Assembly (NCBI GenBank): GCA_038049695.1
Contig: CP142461.1
Coordinates: 35,409,001-35,473,000 of the forward strand
Reading direction: 5' to 3'
DNA from: Cinnamomum chago
Taxonomy: Eukaryota; Streptophyta; Magnoliopsida; Laurales; Lauraceae
Length of the DNA stretch: 64,000 nucleotides
Positions 11,901 through 22,417 of this stretch are shown in pieces (position 1 is the stretch's first letter; each line of letters opens with the position of its first letter). The position numbers and the translations under genes are program-made. The notes below the pieces were generated by a model. That model searched no databases. It was not told the DNA's origin and saw only the letters and a list, made by a program, of their open reading frames with translations.

Positions 11901-13976
11901 TCAATCGCTGTCAAGATTGACCGACTCCTGCGTTGCGACACTATTTCCAATCAATTCTCTGAATTGCTCGATGCTCTTTGCATATGGGAGCTGCCATCCG
12001 TCTGCTTCAGGATAGTGGTGTCTATGCCAATTTGTAGCAATGGGAGGCATGGTGATTCGGGTTTCATGAAGACCTGAACAAAATGGTTTCCATTGACGAA
12101 ACCAACCGCGAGCACTTTGTGAGAACTTGATGGAATCGGGGATGATCTCAAAGGCAGGAAAGTAAGGCACTGCTGCAATGAAAGAAGGACCAATACAACG
12201 TTATAATATGAAGATATTAAGTGACCCTTGTCCGACATTGTCATCCATCGATCAAATGAAGGATTGCTTTCAAAGTAACACAATGCGTAATACAGCTCCC
12301 CAACCCTGTCCTCTCCTCCATAGACCAGTGCATAATAATTTTGATACATCTGCAATTCATTGCTCAAATCCATTCTAACCTGCATCCATTTATCCTCGCC
12401 CAGGCCTAAGAGACCAGCTATCGCTCTGAATCCACAGTTACCATCAGCTGCAACATCCTTAATAGTGTGGATATAGGGGCCCACAAATTGCTCATTATGC
12501 TTATTCAACCATGAGGTCTTCACATAATCAACAGCATGTGGATACCCGCAGTAATTCCGTTCCAAAGCACTTAGCATTTGCGTGTAGTCGCTTTCAGTTG
12601 GAGAGACTACCAACGTGTTCCAACAAGAGATAAATGCAACCCATCTGTCGTTGGTCTCAAAACACTTCTTACAATTTGCCAAGATGTTCCTAGAAATATG
12701 CCACCTGCATAATAAGTTTGCTGCATTCGGAAAAATAACATTTATTGCATTCATCAGCGCTAACTCTTTGTCTGTGACAATCACACGGGTCGTGATGCAT
12801 CCATCCATTAATTCCTTAAGCCTCTCCAAAGCTCATCTATAATTGGCCTCCTCTCTGATTCAAGGTACACAAAAGCAACGGAGAACGTCAATTGAGTAGA
12901 TGTGACACCAACAATCTCAAGCAAGGGAAGTCTATATCTATTAGTCTTGTATGTGGAATCCATTATCAAAACTTCTGGAAATGCACGTAATAACTGAATA
13001 GATGATGGATGTGCCCAGAATAGGTTCATGATAACATCTGTAGCATCGTTGCTAGTGTGATACTCAATGTAGTTGTTCTCTTCCAAATGCCTCATGAGTT
13101 GCTGTATTTGTGATCGACCGGCCATCTCTGTCACCCTAAACTTCTGGCGAGCATTGTAGATACCCTTAATTGTAGTGGTGTTGTGCACATCCCTTTCCTG
13201 CAATGTTCGAAGGATGTTCCTCGGTTTCACCAAACTCTTAGACATATCAATCAAAACGTTGATTTCTTCCACAGAAAGCCTCCCAGCAAACGAGTGCCCC
13301 TCTAGATGTTGTCGTTTGGATGATTGTGCACCCCACAAACCACTGTTAACATCCAATCGTCGTCAGTTGCCAACTTTCGACCCTTCAAAGCAAAAGGGCA
13401 ACTACACTTCTTCGTTCTCGTTGCCTTGTTAGGATTTCTCTTCTCGAATACCTTCGATGGACTCCTGTAACTACCACTTCTCTCACAAGAAAAAACGATT
13501 CTCGGCTTCCGTCCATCTCCACCAGCATCCGAAGTCTTGATTACAATTACCAAGCCATGTTTCTTTCCAACATCCCTTGTCCATTGGATTAGGCCCTCTC
13601 GACTTCTGAATATCATGTCAGTGGTGAAGACATTTGTAAAATCCAAAAGGCACTCACTGGCACCGGTTGATTCAACCTCCTGCAAATATATCACAAATTT
13701 TTAGATTAGCACTGCACACTCATTTTTTAATTTTGCACGGTTTATATAGGCGGTGCAAAATTATTCTGCACGGTTTATATAGGCAGTGCAAAATTATATT
13801 GCACGGTATATATAGGCCGTGCAGAATAATTTTGCACGGTATATATAGGCCGTGCAATATAATTTCGCACGTCTTATAGAATGTCGTGCAGGACTCGAGA
13901 AAATAAAAAAAAAATGAACGAAATGAAGTCAAAATGTATATACCTCATTTTCGTAGATCGTCAACTGCTTGTCCAT
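11901..13976 (-). pseudogene. MULE transposase with N-terminal FAR1-like and C-terminal OTU domain, broken
   Basis: Exon 1 (13976-13944) encodes MDKQLTIYENE. A 264-bp intron with hairpin cluster 3 follows, then exon 2 from 13679. The order is a FAR1-like DNA-binding region (CERSGSYRSP, CSCPFALKGRK, VCGVHNHPND), then the MULE catalytic core with Asp in LIMDSTYKTNRY, Asp in VIVTDKELALMNAI and the CRWH motif in LLCRWHISRN. In place of the usual SWIM finger there is an OTU cysteine-protease domain: Cys in AADGNCGFRAI and His in NGNHFVQVF. Lesions: frame shift near 13315, frame shift plus TGG-to-TGA near 12840-12850, and a frame shift near 12055. After the last one the tail reads PPIATNWHRHHYPEADGW and ends at 11901. 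The transposase and OTU identities are clear; whether the OTU part ever cut ubiquitin or another substrate is unknown. Confidence 0.85.
13730..13892. repeat. GCACGG hairpin repeat cluster 3, in transposase intron 1
   Basis: Five units of about 33 bp, the most regular of the three clusters. A typical unit is GCACGGTATATATAGGCC followed by GTGC and a TAAATTTT-type spacer. Each unit has complementary GCACGG and CCGTGC arms that could form a hairpin. It fills most of the first intron of the transposase gene. Confidence 0.8.
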
Positions 13977-14761
13977 ATTGCAAATGCCTACTTTAAATAC
14001 ACAATGTGGTGTAGGGATAATTGTACTTCCAAGTTCATTCAATAAATGGAGGAGACTTGATGATATATTAAAAAGAGTTAGAAGAAATGATGATGAAGGA
14101 GATGAAAATCAATGAGGAAGAAGGAGTGCAGAGGTGCAGTGAGAAGGGAATGGATAAAGGGATAGGAGGAGGAGAAGAAGAAGAAGAAGAGACTGGAGAC
14201 CCACTGCTGCTGGTGAACCAAAATGAGGAAGACGGATGTTGATGGTAAGGGCAATTTCGTCCTTTCACCCGAGGGCATTTTAGTAATTAAAAAATATTTA
14301 AGTTGTGGGTGTATTCATCACTTCCAGTGGGTGCGAATAGAATTTCCCTTGGTTTGTTTTAATAGATAGTTTCAGATTTTTTTTATAAGAAAACCCAAGT
14401 TCTTACTCTTATTTCATTTTTGAGTCAAATACAAGCATACTTGATTAATTTGAGGTCAAATGAAGAAATGATCAATATCAAAGTTGGTAGGCTCAACGAG
14501 ATACACGCGATGACGCCAAAATGATGTGCATACGGTGTAAAATGAGAAAAACTCCAATTTATGAAAAAGTCCTCGGCTTTGCCTAATGGGTTGGATCAGG
14601 TCTACACTACTTACCCAAGACTCAACGTCTAACCAAAATACTAAAACAGTACTAAATTATATTAAAATAGCTTAATTAGTACCTAAGCACGATTACTTTA
14701 TATAAAACATAATTAATTAAGCATAAGCATGATAAAAATGGGTTTGGGGTGTAACATCTTT

Positions 14762-15933
14762 TTATTTTTTTGTTAATTTAAAGTATACCCCATCGTTTAT
14801 GCAAATATTGTTAACAGTTTTTGTTTAGAAAACAGATTCTGAAAACCAAAATTGAGAAAACTAAGATGATATTTGGAGCAACATGATGGTTTATGTGGAT
14901 GTGTTGGATTTATTAGAGTAGCAAGGATGGTATAGGTGATTGTGTTTGATATTTGAAGCTTCAGGGACGCAAGTTAAGTTGATGTTCGCTCGACCATTAT
15001 CTTTTGTGTGGCTTGGAGGATTGTATTTGCATGGAGGAGAGACTAGTTAATGTCTAAAGATTTTTGTACGTTTTTTGTTGTTTGCTGAAGATTGGTTTGT
15101 GCAGCAAAATGTGCATCTTAACATGGCCTGCCAGTGCAACATCCCCAACATTGGCGCCAAACTGTTTATTGATTTTTTCTTTCTCTATCTTGTATGTGAC
15201 ACCAATCCCATGGTAACTAATGGTGGAGAGTAATAATCGATGCTCCATACTATATTGCTTTGTATTGAAAGTTATAATATATGAATAGTGAAAACTTGTT
15301 GTAAAGATCAACCAGCTGAATGACAGTTTCTTTATTGTGGAAGTTGACACTATGGATGCTCTCGTTTAAACATTGTCTCACTTTTAAATGGAAAGAAGCA
15401 AGAGTCCTGTGAAGGTGTTGCTAGCTATTATTAATGTGCATCTTCCCAAACACAATGAAAAATTCGAAACAAATGAATCAACAAAAACTGGTAAGTGCTC
15501 CGAGTGATTGCTTTGAGATTGCCCACTCAGCACTTTTGAGTTATTAGCTTGTAGTTTGTTTACCAACTAGAGAAGACTGAAAAAGCAACAAAACGGGTTT
15601 ACATGCATTTTTAATGAAGATAGGTCGATCTAATCACTTTAATACTAAATTTGGTGGAAACACGAATCTATATGTATGTAATTGACAAATTGAAAGTAAT
15701 TGATATGTATGTAGTTTGTTATTTTTTTGTGAAAAATTACCTCACCAAACAGTAAATACTAGTTTTCCGTAAGGAATCTGCAGCCGCACCAAACAATATT
15801 AGCACAAATTCACCAAAGAAATTTTTTTTACACCAAACATGAATTTCTGACTTCCGCAGAAAGCATTTTCCAAAGTATTTATCAAAATCATAAAATTTGC
15901 TGACGTGGCAAATTCACGGTTCCATAGAAATTA
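14762..15933. other. right part of the Harbinger element, no gene recognised
   Basis: This continues the Harbinger element beyond the inserted LTR. The Myb/SANT-like second gene that many PIF elements carry was looked for and not recognised; the open frame at 15054-15350 shows no such motif. Repeated CACCAAAC words occur at 15740-15840. Confidence 0.35.
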
Positions 15934-16003
15934 GGTGTACACATACATGCCCTGTATGCATAAAAATAGTCGTGGAATAGAAGCTCCCTTTATATATATA
16001 TAT

Positions 16004-16180
16004 GAGGAAGTTTCAAGTGCATCTATCCATCACCATAGGGTGAGGGACACTTCCCTTTTTGCACATAGGGAAGTGTCCCTCACCCTATGTACTTGAAAAG
16101 TAACTTTTGTACTTGAAAATTTCTAATTATGAAAGTTTCCCTCACCCTATGGTGAGGGATAGATGCATTTGAAACTTCTC
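16004..16180. mobile_element. short MITE with long inverted repeats in a (TA)n tract
   Basis: About 177 bp. The left end GAGGAAGTTTCAAGTGCATC is mirrored by the right end (GAGAAGTTTCAAATGCATC inverted). The similarity extends about 45 bp through CACCATAGGGTGAGGGA, with a further internal inverted repeat built on GGGACACTTCCC. It is bordered on both sides by TATATATA, so the target duplication cannot be separated from the microsatellite. Confidence 0.7.
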
Positions 16181-16201
16181 ATATATATATATAGAGAGAG
16201 A

Positions 16202-17372
16202 GAGAACAGATCACACACACTGCGGCTAATGTTATTTTCAGCTGGAGGAGTGCGAGTTGAATTTGAAATTTTACAATGAAATTTCATCCTGGGCCCGCTC
16301 ATTCCAAATACACGAAAACTTTTCCCCCTTTCTCATTCCACAGTCCAGCCCTTCCATGGTGTCTCTTGTCTCTCTCCCTTTCTCCCTTTCTCACAGATTC
16401 GCCTGACTCAACTCAAACTCGCCTCTCCCTCCCGGACGACAACGATCGGACGACGACGACCAGCCCTCCATCTCTCTGTTAATCGCCTGCTCTCTCTCTC
16501 TCCTAGAGACGACGACGATCTCTCCTACTCCCTCGCTCTCGCCTGTTCTCCCTCTCTCACGACGACGGTCTTATGTCTCCCTTGCTGCTGTCTCTCCCCC
16601 GCTGCTGCTCATCTCTCTCTCCCTCTCTGTGACGAAGCCCTGCTGCTGCTGCGCACATCTCCCTCTCTCTCCTGACATCGCTCACGCCAAGAACTCTCCA
16701 AATTCGTCATCAGCGTCCGTCCGATTCACACGCCTGCAACTTACAATCCCAATCGAAGACGATTCCCCCAAACGGCCCTTCGTCATTGGTACTTTCCTCC
16801 TCTCCTTAAACACCAATCATGCCCCCCTTCTTTCTTTCTTTCTAATGCAATCTCTATCGCCTTGTTCCTTTTGATGCTTGATTTGAAAAGATCCCATTTT
16901 GGATATCTCACTTCGATTTCTGGGGGTTTGCTACTCTGGGGTTCTTCTGTAGAATGAATTTCGATTCTTCTGTATTTGGGTTTTTGTTATGGTGGGTGAT
17001 GATGGGTTTTTTTTTTTTTTGGCATTGGAAAATGGGATAGGAGTTTCGGGGGGAACGGCATCTGGGAAGACGACGATGTGTGATATGATCATCCAACAGC
17101 TTCAAGATCATCGTGTCTGTCTCGTTAATCAGGTATTCTTTCTTTTATCTGATCTCAATCTGTTTGGAATTAGACCCAAGTCAAGAAAGGCTGATGGTGT
17201 TGCTTGTAGGCTCTTAAGGTGAGCCCACGTGGTTGAATACATTCTAATCATAGAGGTGGGAGGGATTGGAAGGTTTTGATGTGAATGAGGGTGTGGGCAA
17301 AGTCTCATTATTATTAGTTTCTCCGGAGGACCAAAAAACTTATGCACTATTGAATTGAACAGCATTATTTTT
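16202..17372 (+). repeat. left long TIR of MULE B
   Basis: An inverted copy lies at 22418-23565. The outer part is pyrimidine-rich with CGACGACG words; the inner part contains exons and an intron of a uridine kinase-like gene. The two arms are nearly identical by eye, which argues for recent homogenisation or recent transposition. Confidence 0.85.
16709..17132 (+). pseudogene. captured uridine kinase-like (UKL) fragment, left copy
   Basis: Uridine/cytidine kinases phosphorylate uridine and cytidine in pyrimidine salvage. Exon 1 ends DDSPKRPFVIG at 16788. A 252-bp intron follows (GTACTT...GATAG), then exon 2 at 17041-17132 reads VSGGTASGKTTMCDMIIQQL and ends HRVCLVNQ before a GTATTC donor. 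GGTASGKTT is the Walker A loop. Only these two exons (about 55 recognisable residues) are present; the rest of the kinase is missing, so it cannot be active. Retention of the introns shows capture of genomic DNA, not cDNA. Confidence 0.8.
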
Positions 17373-17399
17373 GGTCCCTGGAGAAAAAATAAAGGATTT

Positions 17400-17800
17400 G
17401 TTTTAAAAATATGATCCAAGTCCACTCCTTTCTTTGCTAATGCATTGGTTTGCTCATTGATCTCCTTGTAGTTTTGAGGGAAAAAACCACCTTTATTGAA
17501 GTTGGTAGCTTCCAAATTTCGCAGAATATGAAAGTGAACAACCTTGGTGACACTGCATCCTTGCTCTTTGCTAATCTGATTGCATTCTTGGAATCTCCTT
17601 CAATAATGACCATTAACAAACTGAAAACTGTCTTTGACAATGCTCAGTGCCTGAAGAATAGTTAAAGATTCTGCCTTATTTGCTTGGTGCAGACAATCTG
17701 AACCCATCCATAGATGATACAACTATTTCTCCTTTCTCATTGTGGGCTTTAAATGTAGTCTTAAATTTCACTGTCTTCAAATATAGTCATGCATAAAGGC
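17400..17800 (-). pseudogene. RNase H-like remnant of a non-LTR (LINE) type element
   Basis: Reading leftward, pieces such as FKAHNEKGEIVVSSMDGFRL, KAESLTILQALSIVKDS, IIEGDSKNAIRLAKSKDA and INEQTNALAKKGVDLDHIF follow each other in changing frames. They match the layout of the plant RVT_3 RNase H domain found at the end of LINEs (acidic residue in EGDS, final ALAKKG). Frames are broken. Part of the same sequence (about 17755-17835) recurs inverted at about 33165-33235 in MULE C. Confidence 0.5.
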
Positions 17801-18035
17801 CAAATCTGAGTACAATATGGACCCTACTCTATCCCACTCCATTTTCATCCCTACTTAAACTTAATGGAGTGTGGTTAGTGGCTTTAATGATTGTTGATGC
17901 TTTCTAGGGGGGGGGGTGTGGAAGCATGCCACTCCTGAATTTCTTTGCATCTAAACATTTAAATTTTACACTTCCATTCTATCTGAATTTTCTTTCTGCT
18001 TCTCTTTTTACATGGTGTAACTATAATTACTTTAG

Positions 18036-18188
18036 GAGGATATGGGAAAAGAATACATCGTTCAACTAGTAGGACGAGCAGAAGATGAGAAAGATGCTAG
18101 TGATTTTGAGCCAGGTGAAGACAATGGAGAGGATGAAGATCTTGAGCCAGATTTTGAGCCAGCTTTTTTCCATCAACATAGGTCATGA
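18036..18188 (+). pseudogene. captured acidic exon of unknown gene
   Basis: A TTTAG acceptor at 18031-18035 is followed by an open frame of 50 codons, starting EDMGKEYIVQLVGRAEDE and continuing DASDFEPGEDNGEDEDLEPD before a TGA. The strong acidic tail and the splice acceptor suggest an exon taken from a host gene for an acidic protein. The family was not recognised with certainty. Confidence 0.45.
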
Positions 18189-18261
18189 TCTGTAAACCCA
18201 CTATGCTCTTCTTTGCAGAAGGGAAGATGTCTATGGATTCTTTTTCCTTCTGCCAAAAACC

Positions 18262-19600
18262 AATCTGAGTAGCCCTGTTTAGGTCACTGTTTGACCCACT
18301 TCCGGAGGGATTTTTTTCATGAAAATTGGGGAACTCGAAGACCATATAATGAACTTAAAATCTGCAATTTTTCGTAAAAAAAAATTCGAGTTTGCCTAGC
18401 GTTCCAGTCGCGCACTTTTCCAACCAGTCAGTCAAATCTGCCAAAAACCAATCTGAGTAGCCCTGTTTAGGTCACTGTTTGACCCACTTCCGGAGGGATC
18501 TTTTTCATGAAAATTGGGGAACTCGAAGACCATATAATGAACTTAAAATCTGCAATTTTTCGTAAAAAAAAATTCGAGTTTGCCTAGCGTTCCAGTCGCG
18601 CACTTTTCCAACCCAGTCAGTCAAATCTGCCAAAAACCAATCTGAGTAGCCCTGTTTAGGTCACTGTTTGACCCACTTCTGGAGGGATTTTTTTCATGAA
18701 AATTGGGGAACTCGAAGACCATATAATGAACTTAAAATCTGCAATTTTTCGTAAAAAAAAAATCGAGTTTGCCTAGCGTTCCAGTCGCGCACTTTTCCAA
18801 CCCAGTCAGTCAAATCTGCCAAAAACCAATCTGAGTAGCCCTGTTTAGGTCACTGTTTGACCCACTTCCGGAGGGATTTTTTTCATGAAAATTGGGGAAC
18901 TCGAAGACCATATAATGAACTTAAAATCAGCAATTTTTCGTAAAAAAAAATTCGCGTTTGTCTAGCGTTCCAGTCGCGCACTTTTCCAACCCAGTCAGTC
19001 AAATCTGCCAAAAACCAATCTGAGTAGCCCTGTTTAGGTCACTGTTTGACCCACTTCCGGAGGGATTTTTTTCATGAAAATTGGGGAACTCGAAGACCAT
19101 ATAATGAACTTAAAATCTGCAATTTTTTTTTAAAAAAAATTCGCGTTTGCCTAGCTTTCCAGTCGCGCACTTTTCCAACCTAGTCAGTCAAATCTGCCAA
19201 AAACCAATCTGAGTAGCCCTATTTAGGACAGTTTTTAACCCACTTTCCGAAGTAATTTTTTTCTCAAGTTTGGGGAGTTCGAAGTACATATGATGAAATT
19301 AATTTCTGCTAATTTTCAATTAATTACAACCACGTTTGACATTTTTTCAACCGTCGCACTTTTTCAACTCGGTTTAAAAAATCTGCACTACCCTTGCTGA
19401 GTACCCCTGTTTTGGACTATTTTTAACCCACTTCCTGATGTTTTTTTTTTCTCAAATTTGGGGAGTTCGAAGTACATATGATGAACTTAAATTCTGCTAA
19501 TTTTCAGTTAATTACAATAACGTTTGACATTTTTTCAACCGTCGCACTTTTTCAACTCGGTTTAGAATATTTGCTGAATTCCACGACTCATTTAGACATT
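18262..19600 (+). repeat. direct tandem array of the 189-bp repeat (MULE B copy)
   Basis: Five near-identical units have starts spaced 188-189 bp apart (the CTGTTTAGGTCAC marker at 18275, 18463, 18652, 18841, 19030), followed by two more diverged units. Core words include CCACTTCCGGAGGGAT, CATGAAAATTGGGGAACTCG and CCAGTCGCGCACTTTT. The same unit forms inverted arrays in MULEs C and D; here it is in one direction only. Confidence 0.9.
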
Positions 19601-20257
19601 CTTTTATGTTCTGTTTTCTTTGTCTGACTTCTTGTTCTAACAAGCTTCTGTATAATTTTTTCTCATCTTCTTATGTTCATCTACTGTTCTTTCTTTAGCT
19701 GATTTACAAATCAAAATGAACCAACAACCACCACAACATCACACATTTTCACTAAGTAACTCAAATGTACAATTATGAAATGGTTCAAATTTTATAAAAT
19801 TGAAATTGATATACATAACTCAAATGTATAACATACAATATTTGAAAATCTATACATATTCACCTCTTACAACCTCTAATAAACAACATTCATCCATTTC
19901 ATTTCTCTAAAAAAAAAAAAAAAAAGACTTTCTTTCCACCAAAGCTGCCCCTTCCTCCTGCTATTCACATTCTCTTTCATGATATGTTACTATCCGGTGT
20001 TGCAAAAGAGCATAAACAAGCACCTTGAAAATGAATGTTGCATGAGCATAAACAAGCACCTTGAAAATGGTTGTTGCATGAGCATACACAAGAACCTGTG
20101 GAGCACCTCTTTCATACACAAGAACCAGTGGAGCACCTCTTTCTTACAATACATTACAAAGCAAACATATCGATTCTTTTCCCAAAAAACTATTGTAGCA
20201 CCCCCGCCAGCGCACATACAGAATTACAACAATCATGTTCATATGACTTGCCCTGAT
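19601..20257. other. AT-rich spacer with short direct duplications
   Basis: Mostly AT-rich, with an A-run at 19910-19925. A 36-bp stretch (GCATAAACAAGCACCTTGAA...) is repeated at about 20010 and 20046, and an ACACAAGAACC..GTGGAGCACCTC stretch at 20087 and 20117. No gene was recognised. Confidence 0.4.
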
Positions 20258-21620
20258 CAGAGTAGGGGTAACTGAAACAACCCCAATGAGGAACATTGCC
20301 GCAATTGACTGGAAATCATAAAGGTCACTCACTGACCTCAGTTCTCCAAGAGCTATTCCAGCCTGTGGAAAACAAAAAAAAACCATTACTCTCACATCAA
20401 AATAAAAAAAGGCTTTCACATGAAATCCAGAATGCAAATCAGATAGCATGAAGAAAGTTTTGAGGCGTATATACCCTGACAGTGACAAAAGCTGCTGGAA
20501 TGAGTCCAATGAAGGTTGCTAGGAAGAAAATAGGGTAAGGCACATCTACTATTGGTGAGGCTACATTAATGAATGTGTTTGGTAAAGTAGGCGTAACTCT
20601 CAAAAAGAGCATGTAGTTCAATAGTTTCTTTCTTCTTTTAGCCACCTTCAAGGAAGAAACAGAGAATGCACAAAGAACAGTGTCAATAGCTATAAGCAAC
20701 ATGAATTTTGACAAATTAAGCAACAAGCTATCGTCACAATTTAATGCAATCACAACACTATCAGTATTGTTCATTACTCAATTCAATGTCAAAACTAAAA
20801 ATTAGAAGCATGGCTGCACAACATGTAATATCTGCAAAAAATATATTAAACAGTAGATTGGGCGATCAAGGCGATTTTCCCTTTACTACTGTATTCGAAA
20901 CAACAGTTATAGTGGTCAACTGATCATTGTTGTTGCATTGAGTGATATTCAAATATTGTTTAGTAGCAAAGGCTACTCTAAGTTCCTTTCATAGTCTCGG
21001 AAAAGGTTTTTTTAATTTTAACCTGCATGGTCTTTATCTTTTTCGTCTAGAAGGACTCTCAATTTATGAGTTTTTACAAGTACATTCCAAGTGTTTTATA
21101 CTATTTACTGCCTATTGTTCTTGCAGCGGACTCATTCAAAAGGCCAATGTATCCATAATTTTCCTGAACAACTGGGCATTTCTAACAATAATTTTCCTGA
21201 CATTTTCATGATACTAATGATGACAATTAACATTTCTATCTGTTAAGTTCCCCAAACATGCCCTGGCCTTGCCTAGCATCAAATGTATGGATGCAAAACA
21301 GTTCTTATCAAAATACCAAAATAGTGCACTAGAGGTGGTTGTTATTCATTCACCTGGGCTTGGAAGAAACTTAGCTTGTCCGGCCACAAGCTGAAAACAA
21401 GAGGCTTGCCTATAAATTTTGACAGGAAATAGCAGGAAGATGCGCCAGCAGTAGCAGTAAAGACCACCAAAGCCACACCTTTAAATACTCCAAAAAGGGA
21501 TCCAGCTGTGGCATGAAAACAGTTCCAGGAATCATGAATGTCTGCATAAATATGTAGACTACACAATAACCAACCAGAACTTGTATGGTATAGTCACTTG
21601 TGTAGTCCTCAAGGTGCCCC
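20258..21620 (-). pseudogene. captured VTT-domain (SNARE-associated Golgi protein, TVP38/TMEM64 type) gene fragment
   Basis: The family are multi-pass Golgi/ER membrane proteins with a VTT domain. Leftward exons: 21620-21354 reads GYCVVYIFMQTFMIPGTVFM, then after a small deletion SLFGVFKGVALVVFTATAGA and ends LWPDKLSFFQAQ. Exon 20645-20475 starts VAKRRKKLLNYMLFLRVTPT and contains DVPYPIFFLATFIGLIPAAF. Exon 20362 onward starts AGIALGELRSVSDLYDFQSI and contains GVVSVTPTLIR. Introns with GT-AG borders are kept. The first exon here has a frame shift near 21508, and the 5' exons are absent. It lies between the two long TIRs of MULE B. Confidence 0.8.
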
Positions 21621-22417
21621 CTACAAAGAGATAACTTAGATGATAAGCAAAAAAATATATCTATATATAGACCCATGAACACTCTAAGCCAAAGAAGTTC
21701 TACAATACATGCATACAAAAGGAAGTAAAAGATAAGATGATGATACTAAACAAACAATATTTACCAAGACAAGATTAAATTGCCCCCACAAAATCTACTT
21801 TCATATCAACAAAGTAAAATTTAATCCATGACTCTACTTGAACATGATTTCTAATAATTACATTTCTGTATTTACCAAAAAATTAGAGGATCAACCTTGA
21901 AAGAAGTTTTAAATAAGCAAAGAAAAGAGTTCTGTATTAATTGATGTCACATTTGGCAACCAGATCCTTGGGGAAAAGATTTCTGCTTTCCACCCGTGAA
22001 AAGGGCCGCGTTTTGCAATTGTAAATCCCTGATGATTTGGGCGCGGATAAAATTAAGCACACCCATGGCATGGAGTTCTTAATCTTCATGTTTCCATACT
22101 ACTCTACAAAATCCTGCAATCCCCACAGTCCTATCTATCTATAAATGTTAGCCAATACCATCTTCAATTCATCTCAGACACTTCCATCTCAGACACTTCC
22201 AACTGAGAAGTATCTGCTTCCACAATCAGAAATTTCAATAACAATGAAAACCAAAACTCCACAATGTCATCAAAAGAACATATCAAAACCTACAAATGCA
22301 CCCAGAAACAAACACAATAAATAATCAAATCGCATAACGAATTAACACACAAGAAAAAGGGCTTAATCTCAAAGAACCAAAGCCCACCAAGCCATCCTTG
22401 AATGGAATTTAAAAAAA
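21621..22417. other. AT-rich cargo DNA between VTT exons and the right TIR, no gene seen
   Basis: This may be intron or upstream DNA taken with the VTT gene. It includes a duplicated CATCTCAGACACTTCCA at about 22180. No reading frame or motif was recognised. Confidence 0.35.

Larger units (their letters stand above)
8212..14348. mobile_element. MULE A, complete Mutator-like element with two convergent genes
   Basis: Ends are GGGAAATTCTATATGCACC on the left and the inverse of GGGAAATTCTATTCGCACC on the right. A perfect 9-bp direct repeat TTGGTTTGT flanks them (8203-8211 and 14349-14357), the signature of Mutator transposition. Terminal repeats are short (about 20 bp, then weak similarity). 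Inside, a PMD gene reads rightward (9007-11328) and a MULE transposase-OTU gene reads leftward (13976-11901), so the two converge. Both are broken. Three clusters of GCACGG hairpin repeats accompany them. The element sits in the outer solo LTR. Confidence 0.9.
2911..14756. mobile_element. solo LTR (outer), about 2.8 kb after removal of nested insertions
   Basis: It starts TGTCACATCC and ends GGGGTGTAACA, the TG...CA form of an LTR. It is flanked by the 5-bp direct repeat TCTTT at 2906-2910 and 14757-14761. Removing the inner LTR (4264-7135) and MULE A (8212-14348), each with one copy of its target duplication, leaves about 2.8 kb with no gag-pol and no second copy of the start. A solo LTR left by LTR-LTR recombination of a large retrotransposon, probably Ty3/gypsy-like, is the best reading. 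The superfamily is inferred from size and ends only. Confidence 0.75.
260..15952 (+). mobile_element. PIF/Harbinger DNA transposon, interrupted by nested insertions
   Basis: The class is assigned from the decayed DDE transposase at 1344-2493. Proposed ends are GGGTATGTTTGTGTAACCC at 260-278 and its imperfect inverse at 15934-15952 (15 of 19 positions agree). Both subterminal regions also carry a GCCACGTCA..AAATTTT motif in inverted orientation, near 366 and near 15907. Removing the solo LTR at 2911-14756 leaves about 3.8 kb, a usual size for this superfamily. A clean 3-bp target duplication is not visible, so the exact ends are tentative; the presence of the element is well supported. Confidence 0.6.
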
